Positions 1 to 10,256 of a DNA stretch of 64,000 bases are shown here, one piece after another (position 1 is the stretch's first letter; each line of letters opens with the position of its first letter). Location: positions 38,234,571 through 38,298,570 of the forward strand of contig OZ023213.1 in assembly GCA_963995525.1 (NCBI GenBank), written 5' to 3'. This DNA comes from Escarpia spicata. Taxonomy: Eukaryota > Annelida > Polychaeta > Sabellida > Siboglinidae. Below the pieces are notes generated by a model, which made no database searches, had not been told where the DNA came from, and saw nothing but the letters and a program-made list of their open reading frames with translations. A program made the position numbers and the translations under genes.

Positions 1-785
1 TTTTATTAAACGACTGAACTTTACGTGTACGACAATTGCGTAGCTTGTAACAATTGTAGAAAGGACGCGTAGCGTTGCGGACAATTGTACGTCATAAACA
101 GGTTTAAAGTTAAGTCTCTTAAGATTTTCTGTGTTAACACGGCATTAAGCATTATTGTGTCAGCGTCTACTTCACTTTGCCAAGTTCATGACGCAGGGGC
201 CGCATAAAATGGTCAGATGTGGAGCCTTTGTAATAACATTTATATAAAATAACTAAAGGTCTTCACAACAGGTCTGAAACACCGGGAACATTCTTTACAC
301 CAATTCATATATAATAATAGAATATCTTTACTTAATACAGCGCAAATTATTAAACTATACAGTGGATTTCTTTACAGTGGGGCCCTCATATGCACATAAT
401 CACTCATCATACTTTGGTTACAAATAAAATTTAAATAAAATAAAAATCAATCTGTCATGGTAAAATCGATCTCTACTATACGACACATGATGAAACGGTG
501 ATGTAGAGCCAACCTTCACACATACGCACGCACGCACGAACGCACGCACGATCGCACGCACACACATATATATATCAGCAAAATCCTATAGAATATTCTA
601 TGAAATGCTTTGCTAATGGTTTTTCTCTCATGTTTTCTTGAAACACATGTTTAAATGGCCAACAGTATAGTTGAGCAATTTAGCGTTGCATTCAGTGATA
701 ATCTACGATATGAACACTCGTGTGAAACTTCGTTTGTGGTCACCGCACCGACTTACTATGGTTATGGTTCATGTCGATGAAGCTG
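1..785 (+). repeat. Long dispersed repeat, copy 1 (internally deleted)
   Basis: This block matches 19345-20660 over nearly its whole length. Shared stretches include the acgacaattgcgtagcttg region, the aacacggcattaagcattattgtg region and the gtctgaaacaccgggaacat region. Copy 1 lacks about 430 bases found in copy 2 (about 19515-19945); the junction is near position 205. It also carries a shorter CGCA-type microsatellite (524-567) where copy 2 has a long CACGCA tract. The block is therefore an old transposable or segmentally duplicated sequence. The window edge cuts its left side. Confidence 0.75.
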
Positions 786-2330
786 TATTGCAATAGGACG
801 TCATCGACTTTCAAGTTGTGCCGGGCTTGAAAGAAGAGTTTCTTGCTGAAAAGGCGACCTGGTGCTGGTGTGGTTTACGAAAGTGCTTGTCCGGTTTTTA
901 GCGTTACGAGAGGCTGCGAAAAGGTTCCTAGCAGGCCTACTCTTCGGTAGCATGTATGAGTCGGGCTTCTCGGCCACGAGTCATATCAAGAACTCACTTC
1001 AGGGCCGATTGACGGACAATAGATTGGATGCGCTTCTGCGACTATCGATCTCCCCTCTCGCTCTAGGATCCAGTCGATTATCGAAGAACACGTAACACCA
1101 CCTTTCTCCCTACTTGTTCGTGTCGATGTGCTGGACAGTCGTCATTGACAGTGTACTTTCTGACTATGACTTTTGGAGAGTGTGATTGTTAATTGTCTGG
1201 GTGTATTTCATACAGACATAAATTGCTGTATGTGAGTACATATGCACTCATGTATGTATGTGTTCCTTCCTTTAAAACGTTGGCCCGCACAGACCTTGCT
1301 GGATAAAAAATGCCCCCCTAACTCAAAAGGTTTGCGGAACGCTTGTCTAAACGTTGAGTAGTCACTTAGGTGAAGGCTATTTCCCATGGGGAAAACCCAC
1401 CGTCACACCAATAATATTTATTTCTCAAAATCCATGCTGTTGCCAGCATGTACCATTCATCAGTCATTGACTAATGTGTGATTGGTGTGTTGCAATAAAA
1501 ACAGGAAAGGCCGTTTGTACCAATGTTCGCCAGCAATTAACTTAGCAGGTATCGTGCTGATGCTAACCGAGCACAGACGGCTCTGAGATTTTGTGTTCCG
1601 TCAGCCATATGCATACTGATTTCTAAGGACTGAACTTGTGGTTGTATATCGTGTCGCAGTCTAATGTGCAATTGTGTGCGAACGAGTAGGTAGATTGAAA
1701 CTGAATGTACTGGTCTTCCAAACATATCTCATGTGTATGTTTATGTCTTATCACAGAGTGAGCTCAAAGAAAACGTTTCAAACTATGCAAAAATTAAACA
1801 ATTAACATGGGAAATTTCGCTTGTGGTCACCGCTGCGACATCGTGGAACATTCTGCCCGATGACGGATACTCAAGACATGGTCGTCAAGACGTAACTCAA
1901 TACGCTGCCCAATTCTAATGTACAGAGGGTCGTCAAAGTGTATTAATATAGGTTCCATCGAATACGTGGCAGCACTGTATCAATTTATTGGCCTGTGATA
2001 TGTGGCAACAACAGACCCACCCCGACATTTATATATGTTTCTACAATCACAGTGCTCAGCACAGTTTCTACGATCTCAGTTTAAATTAATGAAAATCACA
2101 GTAAATTTTTATAAAAAGTTTATGAAAAAAACTGTTTATATAGTACAACATTATATGTAGATTGTGGCATTGCATTTGAACAAAACATATTATAACTAAG
2201 TATAAACATTGCCTGAAAATCTCAGTCACTCATCACAGCAGTTCCACATCAGACATGATAATGGAAGGTTTTAAAACCCCCAAATTGATTATGTATCCTG
2301 CTATAATAACATCATAACACCTGAAAATTC
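786..2330. other. No gene recognised; holds a third short piece of the dispersed repeat
   Basis: Open frames here are short and show no recognisable domain. Positions about 1812-1870 (tggtcaccgctgcgac ... attctgcccgatgacgg) match the right end of the long dispersed repeat at 20640-20690. Positions 1387-1405 hold a ggggaaaacccaccgtcac segment that recurs in reverse complement at about 45232-45252, so this is also repeat debris. Confidence 0.5.
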
Positions 2331-2341
2331 AGACTGTTAAA

Positions 2342-3458
2342 ACATCAGATTCAGATTCAGACTGTTTATTACCAAGTAGCATTTCAAATGTACGAGGAAT
2401 TCTTGGCGTTGTGGCGTCAACATACATGCACGCTTGTCTTCCATGCCCCCCATCATGCACACGCAAAATATACAATCAGAAGCTAAAACTAGTATAAATT
2501 TAAAACAAGGCCAACTGCCAACATATTTTAAGACAGTCGTACACCTATTGACATAAAGTGAACTTAATAACATAATATTAATACAGTCTGAACGTTACCT
2601 AAAAAGTTAAAAAGTATACATGTAGTTAAATAAATAATAAATAAATGTATAAATAAATTAGCTGATATAAAAACTAAGCTGACAGTTAAAAAGTATGTAC
2701 ATACATGTAGTCAAGTTAATAAAAAAAACAAAAAAAACAAAAACAATAATAAATAAATAATTTAGCATCGCGACATATAATCTAAACCCACTAAAAACAG
2801 TATCATGGCATCTTGCGGTTCAAGTGACTCACAGCCTGCGGATAAAACTATTTATAAATCTAGTGGTCCTTGTCTTAATACTTCTATTGCGATTGCCAGA
2901 GGGAAGAAGTTCAAAGAAATGGTTGGCTGGGTGGGTAGTATCCCATACAATGCTCTTGGATTTTCGCGCACAGCGAGCATGGTAAATAGATTCAATGGAT
3001 GGCAACTCGCGCCCAATGATTCTAGATGCGCCCTTCACGATAACTTCTAGCCGTTGTTTCTCCTCCTGACTGGCGCGGCCAAACCACACTACAATCGAGA
3101 AAGTGAGGATACTTTCAATGATTGCGCGGTAGAATCGTGTCATAATCTCCTGAGCAATGCCGAATCTCCTGAGCTGCCTCAGGAAGAACAGGCGTTGTTG
3201 TGCCTTTTTTGTAATGCACAGTGTGTTTGTGCACCAGCTGAGATCGTTTGAAATTGTTGTTCCAAGGAATATAAAAGATTCAACCTGCTCGACATCCACG
3301 CCATTTATCGAAAGAGGGTGGATGGGAGTCTTCTTTTTATGAAAATCAACAATCATTTCTTCAGTCTTTAAAACGTTCAATTCGAGATTGTTATCCGCAC
3401 ACCAGCCAACCATTCTCTGAACTTCCTCCCTGTGTTCTTCACATATCGCACATCGCAC
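2342..3458 (-). mobile_element. 5'-truncated non-LTR retrotransposon, Rex1-like (CR1 group), RT C-terminal half and 3' tail
   Basis: The minus strand has an uninterrupted 209-codon frame at 2829-3458. Its content is typical of the C-terminal part of Rex1/CR1-group reverse transcriptases. It has the WCADNNLELNVLKTEEMIVDF segment just after the catalytic palm, then FIFLGTTISNDLSW, KKAQQRLFFLRQLRRFG, and near the end THPANHFFELLPSGNRNRSI. The catalytic YADD region lies upstream and is missing, so the copy is 5'-truncated, as is usual for target-primed insertion. The 3' untranslated part runs to about 2342. It ends in AATAAACAG followed by short TCTGAA repeats, a LINE-style microsatellite tail, which fixes orientation and 3' end. 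The frame has no stop codons, so the insertion is fairly young. Family assignment rests on remembered protein motifs; clade-level certainty is moderate. Confidence 0.85.
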
Positions 3459-3482
3459 ATCGCGTCACATCGCGTCGCAACC
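3440..3482. repeat. Short CACATCGC minisatellite
   Basis: Tandem cacatcgc / gtcacatcgc units mark the junction between the truncated 5' end of the Rex1-like LINE and the OTU-domain relic that follows. Confidence 0.7.
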
Positions 3483-3485
3483 TGA

Positions 3486-4027
3486 AGCGCTATCGTTGAC
3501 GTCGCTGACACAATTGCAGAGCAGTCCGTCTGTGAAGACTGGCAGCCTGACCAGTGTTCCAATCTTAAGCTGAAGACTGTTCGTTTGAATGGTCGCCGAC
3601 ACAATGCAGATACTAGTTTCATTCGTGTTGATCAACCATTGAAGGCGTCACGTATCAAAGGCGACGGAAATTGTCTGTTCCGCGCCTTAACTCCATTATC
3701 ACAGACTCTCAGGATGATCACGAACTTTTCCGGACTATAACAGTGAGATGCATGATGCACAATTGCGGTCTGTCTGTCCGAACATTGCGAACACATAAAC
3801 ACTAGTGGCATGATTTCACTAGGTATTTTGGGAACTGAGGTCAAAATCTTTGCATTGGCAACTATGTTGAAGGCAACAATGTACGTGTCCAGCCAGTGTG
3901 GCCTGTCACAAAAGTGGCTACCATATAAATATCTTATGTCTGGTGACGAGAGCGACCCATACGAAGTTATTCGTATCCAGAACTTCCACCACCATTATGA
4001 ACCAGCCATGCTACCAGCCATGCTATG
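3486..4027 (+). pseudogene. OTU-type cysteine protease domain relic, frameshifted
   Basis: OTU domains are papain-like deubiquitinating proteases. They are also often carried by transposons and viruses. Frame 3486-3689 is open and ends in RIKGDGNCLFRAL, the classic OTU Asp-Gly-Asn-Cys catalytic block. A frameshift follows. The next segment (about 3690-3800, DDHELFRTITVRCMMHN) matches the helix after the catalytic cysteine and ends at a TAG. A second shift leads into 3810-4027, which carries GTEVKIFALATMLKATMYV, KWLPYKYLMSGDESDPYE and a terminal HHHYEP, corresponding to the catalytic His block. All conserved blocks are therefore present in the right order, but in three frames with stops. No start codon is needed upstream because the left side touches LINE DNA. 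It is probably a decayed host gene exon or transposon-borne OTU domain. The domain call is firm; the origin is unknown. Confidence 0.8.
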
Positions 4028-4670
4028 AATTTTGTGAACAAATTCAGAAATGTATGCATATATGTACGTATGTATTTATGCATGTATGTATGTATCTCTA
4101 TATATGTATGTATGTATGTGTGATTCTACGAATATCTATGTATTTCAATTATATGAATATTTCAACTGCAATTAACTGATAAAAAGTACAATAATTATTA
4201 GCACACTGTGCCCTAATTTAGCATGGGGTTTATAAGGGGCAACCTTACACCGGGGAGGCAGCATTATACCGGTATAAGATCGCCCTCTCGGCAGTTTTAT
4301 ACCAGTATGATATTGCTGGGGGGGGCAAACTTATACTGGGGGCAATATTATACCTTTACACCGGGAAGCACGGGAAACAAAAGTTTAAGAAGACACGTTT
4401 AATTAACAAGCTTGCCGCCCAGAGAATTAAATCCAGATGGCAGGTGGACAAGGGACCCTTTGGGTTACTGATAGACCAACGTTTTTTGTTATTATTGTAA
4501 TTATTGTTATTGTTATTATTATTATTGTTAAACGTGATCAGAACGCGGTCGGTAAAATTCATGTATGAAGCCGAAACATATCGAATACGGAAGTTCAAAT
4601 TTGAGCTTCGTCAAGGATTTGTTTAGCGCAAACAATGTAACCAATTGTGTATCGTTGACATGGTTTAAGG
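4028..4670. other. No gene; short repeats of a TTATACCGGTATAA palindrome
   Basis: A GTAT-rich stretch (4060-4125) is followed by a TATA/GGGG-rich block (4230-4370). There the motif ttatacc(g/a)g(t/g)at recurs about four times, once as a perfect 14-base palindrome at 4264-4277. A degenerate TTATTG run lies at 4490-4530. No coding potential is evident. Confidence 0.5.
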
Positions 4671-4674
4671 TAGT

Positions 4675-4729
4675 ATATGTGTGTGTGTGTGTGTGTGTGT
4701 GAGTGTGTGTGTGTTTGTGTGTGTGTGAA
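4675..4729. repeat. (GT)n microsatellite
   Basis: An almost pure TG dinucleotide tract with single-base interruptions lies directly before SINE copy A. Confidence 0.95.
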
Positions 4730-4754
4730 CCTTGTTTTGAGAGACGTAAACAAA

Positions 4755-5073
4755 GTAAAGGTAAGTTCTTATATAACGCAATATCCAGTCATCAGGACTG
4801 CTCAAAGCGCTTTACACTTCACCCCCTGGCAGACCTGTTCAATCGAACACCATCTCGGCATCTCTTGGAAGCAATTAATGCGCGAAGTCTGTTCGTACAC
4901 AAATATCCACCACTGTCTATAACCAGGTGCGCATTCATACAGCTAAGTGAACTGAAGCAATGTAGAGTAAACGAACTTGCCCAAGGTTCGACACCGCCGC
5001 ATAGGATTCGAACCCGCGTTCTCTCAGTCGAGAGTCCAGAGCTCTTACCACTGCGCTACTGCGCTCCACGTAG
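4755..5073 (-). mobile_element. tRNA-derived SINE, copy A (near full length)
   Basis: On the minus strand the element starts with a tRNA-like head: GCGCAGTAGCGCAGTGGTAA (box A region) and GGGTTCGAATCC (box B) lie about 40 bases apart. It continues through a body shared with the copies at 20961-21272, 29341-29575, 33570-33815 and 48012-48340. Landmarks are GCTGTATGAATG, GTGGATATTTGTGTACGAA and TCTGCCAGGG. It ends in a conserved tail (AAAGCGCTTTGAGCAGTCCTGATGACTGGAT-type, then TATATAAGAAC). Pol III promoter boxes plus a shared body and tail in several copies identify a SINE. The 3' tail resembles tails shared among many metazoan SINEs; the exact family name is not assigned. Confidence 0.85.
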
Positions 5074-5366
5074 ACCCCCCTCTGATACGACGTTACTACA
5101 GGAATACCTAGACCCACTGACATTACAGGACAAGCTCTCGCAGCTAAAATTATAGCGTCCCTCAACAGGTATTGCGTTGATCTGCATTTGATGCGTGGCC
5201 ATTGCTGCGATGGTGCGTGCGGCGGGGACAAGAGAGGGAGCTGCAGCCATCATAATAGTATGTCCGTTCAAGCAGGCTCTTTACTTACACTATGCATCGC
5301 ATTGTCTGAACTTGTTGAAGTTGTAGGGTATAGTAAACAACATTACATGACTCGCTGCAGGCACTA

Positions 5367-5834
5367 ATGTCACCAGTTGTTGCGTGCTTGGATATAATTT
5401 ATACAGCAGATCCAAATAACTGGTCCACAGTCTCCCTGACGGATGCTAGAGGACTCTCCGTCACTGCCACATGTTGTATATGTACGCTAGGTATCACCAA
5501 TAGCTGTATGGGGTATTTGAGAGCTTTCACATGTAGCCTGCAAGTCGACGCAAAGGACGTGGTGGGGGCAATTTCTGATATTGACATGGTTGTGACTGCA
5601 CTGCAAGATATTCGAAATAACATCACCAAACACCATGACGAGTGGTATGAAGTTGAAGAAATGTGTAGTGTTGTCTGGGTGTTCACCTTATTTGCCAAGA
5701 CTATGTGGCTGAAAGAACACCGCAACAACATGCCTACTGATGATCCATCAACATACTACCGTCGCTGTACCTCCATGTCAATCGTAGATCATATCCTCTC
5801 AGCATGGCATACAAGCTTCCGCCCTCATGATTGA
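5367..5834 (+). pseudogene. hAT-superfamily transposase-like fragment (DUF4371 / P52rIPK-ZMYM type)
   Basis: A 155-codon open stretch resembles the central part of domesticated or active hAT transposases in animals (the 52 kDa repressor of the protein kinase inhibitor and ZMYM-like proteins). Visible blocks are an ARGLSVTATCC / CMGYLRAFTCSLQ region, then DVVGAISDIDMVVTALQDIRNN with HHDEWYEV, then RNNMPTDDPSTYYRRCTS followed by SIVDHILSAWHTSF. In the family these lie between the RNase H-like core and the C-terminal dimerisation domain. The segment that normally links the last two blocks is shortened. No start, zinc finger or C-terminal domain is visible. It is most likely a relic of a transposon or a retrocopy. 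Confidence 0.7.
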
Positions 5835-6920
5835 ACGGCCCCGTTGACGTGCCTGTGTATGTCACTATGCGATTGAAGTAATTGCTATATTATACTTGTA
5901 AAACAACCCGACTCGTTTCATCACAAGCATTCAATCCAAGAATTGATGCTATGGCAATAACGTAATATTGGTAGAACAGGGAAATGTGCGGGATTCGTAT
6001 CTACTTTGTATTGCTCCAAGCATTTCCACACGTATCACCATCTAAAACTGCCTAAGTGACCGTCCCAGGGAGTGCACTATCAACTATATAACTGGCGTGC
6101 AAATGTATATACACAATAAACACAATACGTATATGTTACTAAATGCATTTATTGTTATCCTTAAACATCATACAACAAGATACAATTTACAAAATACCTT
6201 GTTATAAAACACCAAATAAAATAAACTGACATATAGGTTGGTTCCTAATTGTAGAATACTATCCTGATAATTGTATATATTTAAATATTTAAGCAGGCAT
6301 TGAAAGACGACGTCTGGGAAGACAAATAACACGATTACTGCAGTTGATTATGATATCTTAGCGTATGTTAGTATAACAGTTTTATGTAGTATTATATATG
6401 CGAACAGCATAGTAAATTGTGGTATTTTATTACAATTATTTGATTGATTAGAGGATTGTGGCATACTTGTATTATAAATCAGTTGTGACTAATTATTGAT
6501 TAATTTGTATTTTAGTTTCAACATTTACTACAAAGACCATCTATCAACGTCAGCTGCAGTATACTGGATTTATTATAAATCGCGAGTTAATAATTAAACT
6601 GTGGCACATAATATTATTTAATTTATAACTGAAAAATGAACCATAAGCAGTTGGCTTATTTTGAAATGCTAATATTTCATTGTATGATTTATTGATTGCA
6701 TGTTATGTTATATTATTATTATTTGATATAATCAATAAAGGACATGCTACGTTAATACCTTAATGATTAGGTATCCTTAGCCACCAGCTGTACGTTACAA
6801 TTATATCACGTTTGCTCCGCCCTCATTATTGAACTTCCGAAACCTCTGTGGTAGATTGTTTCACGTGACTCATTTTAGTTTGTATTTATGTCGCACTTTC
6901 TTCTTGCTTTGATAAACACC
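5835..6920. other. A+T-rich stretch with no recognisable feature
   Basis: Low-complexity A/T-rich DNA with many short TTATTATT and AATAAA words and no open frame of note. Nothing in it matches the other repeats of the window that I could see. Confidence 0.5.
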
Positions 6921-6921
6921 A

Positions 6922-7209
6922 TGGCAACGACAACAACTACAATTACATAATAAAAGTACAAACGACATTGATGAGGGGGACTTTATTCGAACAGAACACT
7001 ATAACATCACGCTGTTGGCTGTCCAGAGACGTCATGTCCAGATCGCTCAAGCGGCGTTCAACCATTCGTCATTCTTCTACTGTGTGGGAAAGAACGTGTC
7101 TCACGTAAACCAGATGGTATATATATATATATACGGTTTCAGAAAGTGTGTTGGAATTGTTCATATGGAAACCAAGCTTGAACATCTCCAACCTCGGTTT
7201 TCTGGGTGA
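6922..7209 (+). other. Unidentified open stretch, possible exon
   Basis: A frame open for about 96 codons includes DEGDFIRTEHYNITLLAVQ and NHSSFFYCVGKNVSHVNQM. A GTATAT that could serve as a weak splice donor follows CAGATG at about 7113. The frame then runs through a TA microsatellite to a stop at 7209. I do not recognise the sequence and there is no initiator in a good context. It may be chance. Confidence 0.2.
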
Positions 7210-7723
7210 TTGTCAGAATAAAATTGATCGAAAATGTTGTTTTTTATTTAGGGTGTATTAAAGAGACATGTAATATAAATGTAGTGAAATGAACTCGAAT
7301 TATAATTATAAATTGATGTCCAGATTGAAACAAGTAGCACGTTGGAATAACTCAAAACACGTTAGTGTAACTTGTTATTACAAATCCGTGTCACTGGCGT
7401 CGGTACATGGTGAATATTGGGGAGCTGAGGCTTTCCAGGAACCTCGACTTGCATTCCATTGAGTTTTGCAAAAAACTCACCTTCAGACTCTCCAAAAACC
7501 TTCATTTGCACCCCCCGAAACTCACCAAAACACACACCTAGAGAATCTCCACAATATTCAATTTGCATATCCCCTTACGGCTGACCAAAAACCTCAAATT
7601 GCACCAAAAATTAAACCAATCGTACCTAAATATTGCAGGGAGCTAATCATCCAGCCGCATATCTTCAACTAAGTTAAGTTATTGGGGAGTAGAGACCGCC
7701 ACCAAACACACCAGTTATGACGT

Positions 7724-7799
7724 TTATGTGTGTGACAACTTACTTTTATAGCAGTAGTCACCGCTTCTTTTGTACAGAGGAGAGCAGAACTTGAATTTA
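7724..7799 (-). CDS. Cysteine-rich peptide gene, exon D' (possible terminal exon)
   Basis: The acceptor is a pyrimidine-rich tract ending CTCCCTTAG at 7800. The exon body is 7744-7799 (56 nt), followed by a strong GTAAGT. It starts with one base that completes the GG left by exon C' and ends with one spare base, so it is phase 2 in and phase 1 out. The frame reads K-F-K-F-C-S-P-L-Y-K-R and continues to a Tyr-Cys-Tyr-Lys end, supplying two cysteines ten residues apart. Its twin, exon D at 9092-9147, differs by a few substitutions, with no indel and no stop. If the GTAAGT is not used, the frame runs six more codons to TAA at 7724-7726. This could be the natural end of the protein, with an AATAAA on the minus strand near 7247-7252. 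Confidence 0.6.
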
Positions 7800-7854
7800 C
7801 TAAGGGAGAACAGAAAAGTGCATCATAATAATGTCGGTACACGCAAGCACGCAT

Positions 7855-8128
7855 GAACGCATGCACGCACACAGGAACGCACGCACGCACGGACACACAC
7901 ACACACACAAACACATACGGGTACAAACGCACATACACAAACACCCACGGACACCCACACCCACACAAACACATACGGGTACAAACGCACATACACAAAC
8001 ACCCACGGACACCCACGGACACCCACACATACACAAACAAACAAGCGAACAAACAAACAAACACACACGCGCACACGCGCACACGCGCACACGCGCACAC
8101 GCGCACACGCGCACACACGCACACACTC
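7855..8128. repeat. CA/GCAC-rich microsatellite with an internal duplicated block
   Basis: Alternating (ACAC) and (GCAC) units include two copies of a block of about 60 bases (gggtacaaacgcacatacacaaacacccacggacaccc), at 7919-7975 and 7976-8025. It ends in a regular CACACGCG hexamer/octamer run. Apparent reading frames here are repeat artefacts. Confidence 0.9.
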
Positions 8129-8163
8129 ACGTTAGTCGAGAAAGTATTCTCAAATCAACATAC

Positions 8164-8227
8164 CCCACTTTGCAAACTGAATACTTTGGCCCAGTCATGA
8201 AGAATCCACCACAGGGTCCAAGTAATA
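8164..8227 (-). CDS. Cysteine-rich peptide gene, exon C'
   Basis: The acceptor is TCTGTATTGCAG ending at 8228 and the donor is GTATGT beginning at 8163. The 64-nt exon starts in phase 1, completes the codon begun by exon D and ends in phase 2. It encodes a leucine-glycine lead, then C-G-G-F-F-M-T-G-P-K-Y-S-V-C-K. The two cysteines are 12 residues apart, as in exon C at 9284-9347. Most substitutions between C and C' within the motif are silent. It splices in frame to exon D' (7744-7799). Confidence 0.65.
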
Positions 8228-8324
8228 CTGCAATACAGACGTCGTCATACATTCCTTTTATTTTGAAACATGTAATTGGTTTCGACTTGGCTATATTGTT
8301 CGGCTATATTGAAATAATTCATAT

Positions 8325-8397
8325 AGTAATAATAATAATAATAATAATTATTACTGTTATTATTATTATTTGTAGTAGTAGTAGTAGCAGTACTTGT
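8325..8397. repeat. Trinucleotide AAT/ATT and TAG tract
   Basis: An imperfect (AAT)n/(ATT)n run is followed by (TAG)n. The equivalent in the second duplication unit is the longer (TAG)n at 9465-9517. Confidence 0.9.
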
Positions 8398-9091
8398 AGA
8401 ACACAGTGCATATCATTTAACATCTATACCCATCATACAAGAGAGAGTGAAAGAAGATGTCAGGGGAAGATAATCTGGCTGGACAACACCATGCATTGGA
8501 CCAGTTCTAGCTGATAGAGCCTGCTGAACAAAATTTATCGAACGTGTTTTTTATTTAGGATGTATTAAAGAGACATCCAATGTATATGTAGTGAAATGAA
8601 CTCTTATTATAATTATAAATTTATGTCCAGATTGAAACAAGTAGCACGTTGAAGTAACTCAAAATAAGTTAATGTAACTTGTCATTACAAATCCGGGGCA
8701 CTGGCGTCGGAACGTGGTGAATATTGGTGAGGTGAGGCTCTCCAGAAACCTCGACTAGCACTCCATTGAGGCTTACCAAAACTCCCCATCAGACTCTCCA
8801 AAAACGTTCATTTGCACCCCCCCCCAAAGCTCGCGAAAACACCCACCTTGAGAATCTTCACAACCATCAATTTGCATACCCCCCTTATGGCTGACCCAAA
8901 ACCTCAATTTGCACAACAAAATCCACCAATCTTCCCTAAATATTGCAGACCTTCAAATAAGTTAAGTTATTGGGTGTGGGGGTGGGGGTGGGGTAGAGAC
9001 CGCCCCCACACGCACACACACGGGGGTGGAGGTGGGGTAGAGACCGCCCCCAAGCTTAACGGTTCAGACGTTTATGTGTGTGACATCTTAC

Positions 9092-9147
9092 TTTTATAGC
9101 AGTAGGCACCGCGTCTTTTGTACCGAGGAGAGCAGAACTTGTGTTTA
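9092..9147 (-). CDS. Cysteine-rich peptide gene, exon D
   Basis: The acceptor is TTTTCTCCCTTAG ending at 9148 and the donor is GTAAGA beginning at 9091. The exon is 56 nt, phase 2 in and phase 1 out. It encodes K-H-K-F-C-S-P-R-Y-K-R-R-G-A-Y-C-Y-K, so two cysteines ten residues apart in a strongly basic context. The one-base overhang makes it compatible with the two-base start of exon C'. C-D-C'-D' can therefore be read as two consecutive copies of one module of about 40 residues. Confidence 0.65.
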
Positions 9148-9185
9148 CTAAGGGAGAAAAGAAAAGTGCATCATAACAATGGCGG

Positions 9186-9242
9186 TACACGCACACGCAC
9201 ACGCACAAGCACATGCATACGCACACGCACACACACACATAC
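9186..9242. repeat. (CACACG)n microsatellite
   Basis: A CGCACA-type tract between exons D and C, the counterpart of 7855-8128 in the first duplication unit. Confidence 0.9.
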
Positions 9243-9283
9243 GTTAGTCGAGAAAAGTAGAAAGTATTCTCAAATCAACATAC

Positions 9284-9347
9284 CCCAATTTGCAAACTGA
9301 GTACTTAGGCCCAGTCATGAAGAATCCACCACAGTATCCACGTAAGT
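9284..9347 (-). CDS. Cysteine-rich peptide gene, exon C
   Basis: The acceptor is TCTGTATTGCAG ending at 9348 and the donor is GTATGT starting at 9283. It is 64 nt, phase 1 in and phase 2 out. With the last base of exon B the first codon is CAC. The exon then reads L-R-G-Y-C-G-G-F-F and closes at S-V-C-K-L-G. It has two cysteines with 12 residues between them. Intron retention would give 13 further codons and a stop. However, an in-frame exon D downstream with good splice sites in both duplication units makes splicing the better model. Confidence 0.7.
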
Positions 9348-9464
9348 CTGCAATACAGACATCGTCATACATTCGTTTTATTTTGAAACATGTAATTGGT
9401 TTCGAATTGGCTATACTGTTCGGCTACATTGAAGTAATTAGTATAATAATAATAATTATTATTA

Positions 9465-9465
9465 C

Positions 9466-9516
<51 letters not shown>

Positions 9517-9517
9517 G
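9465..9517. repeat. (TAG)n trinucleotide microsatellite
   Basis: About 17 uninterrupted AGT/TAG units. Confidence 0.95.
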
Positions 9518-9612
9518 ACACAGTGCATATGATTTAACTTCTATACCCATCATGCAAGAGAGGGTGAAAGAAGACGTCGGGGGAAGATAATCTGGCTGGA
9601 CAACACCATGGG

Positions 9613-10256
9613 ATAGACCCTACTACTCACTGTTGGAAACATACCAGACTGGCGCCGACACACAGCCATTTCAATATCTACTACAATATGCCCGTATGTG
9701 TGTACCAATTACTAATTTAGTTTTTGTGAAATATTGGGTCCACCTGTTAAATTATTTATCACAGAACTTGTCAATATTAGTCAAAACAATGGCAAAGGGC
9801 ACCACGACATAAGGGTGTTCACAATTACGCAAGGTACCCGATCTAACGAGCAACGTTAATTAACCTATCTAGCAAAATGTCCGCCAAATAATCAGAAATG
9901 GGTGTTGAACATGTTGAGCGTTTGGAAATTCCGTCGTATATTTCGTGAACAACCTGGCTGTAAACGTTTATGTTTATGAAAAAAGGAAAACCTTGACGGG
10001 GATTCCGCGCATAAAATCTTTATTTTGACGTAAACAAACCGCGACGAAGCGGATCCATCAAATACTTGGATTATTTTGACCGGAAATTCTCAATCTTAGT
10101 CTTAGTAATCCGACTAATGATATTACATATACTATTTACACATTGTAAATACAATTACCAACAAACATACTTTGCGGTGGGCAAATCAATATAATTGTGG
10201 ACTTAGCGTTAACAACAGGTAACCGCTACATTTAACCGACACAATGTTGAACTTAC
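9613..10256. other. Intron between exons B and C of the peptide gene
   Basis: No open frame or repeat recognised. It lies between the donor after exon B (10251-10256) and the duplicated unit that holds exon C. Confidence 0.5.

Larger units (their letters stand above)
7206..9612. repeat. Tandem duplication, two units (about 7206-8522 and 8523-9612)
   Basis: The two halves align throughout. Shared blocks include TTTTTTATTTAGGRTGTATTAAAGAG, the attgaaacaagtagcacgtt block, a MITE-like end (7396 and 8700 onward), and the exon D and exon C regions. They also share an ACGC-rich microsatellite, a TAG/AAT trinucleotide tract and a closing ggggaagataatctggctggacaacaccatg block. Each unit carries one C-D exon pair of the cysteine-rich peptide gene. 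The MITE end is in both units, so it inserted before the duplication. Differences are mainly in microsatellite length and the G-rich insert at 8970-9050. Confidence 0.9.

Noticed and set aside
862..1095. 77-codon frame with a hydrophobic start
   Set aside because: No homology recognised, no promoter or splice context, repeat surroundings.
7831..8514. 227-codon His-Thr-rich frame
   Set aside because: CA/GCAC microsatellite artefact overlapping the intron between exons D' and C'.
8164..9347. Exons C and C' as mutually exclusive alternatives
   Set aside because: First considered because C cannot join C' directly in phase. Finding exons D and D' showed that C-D-C'-D' joins in frame, so serial use is the simpler model.
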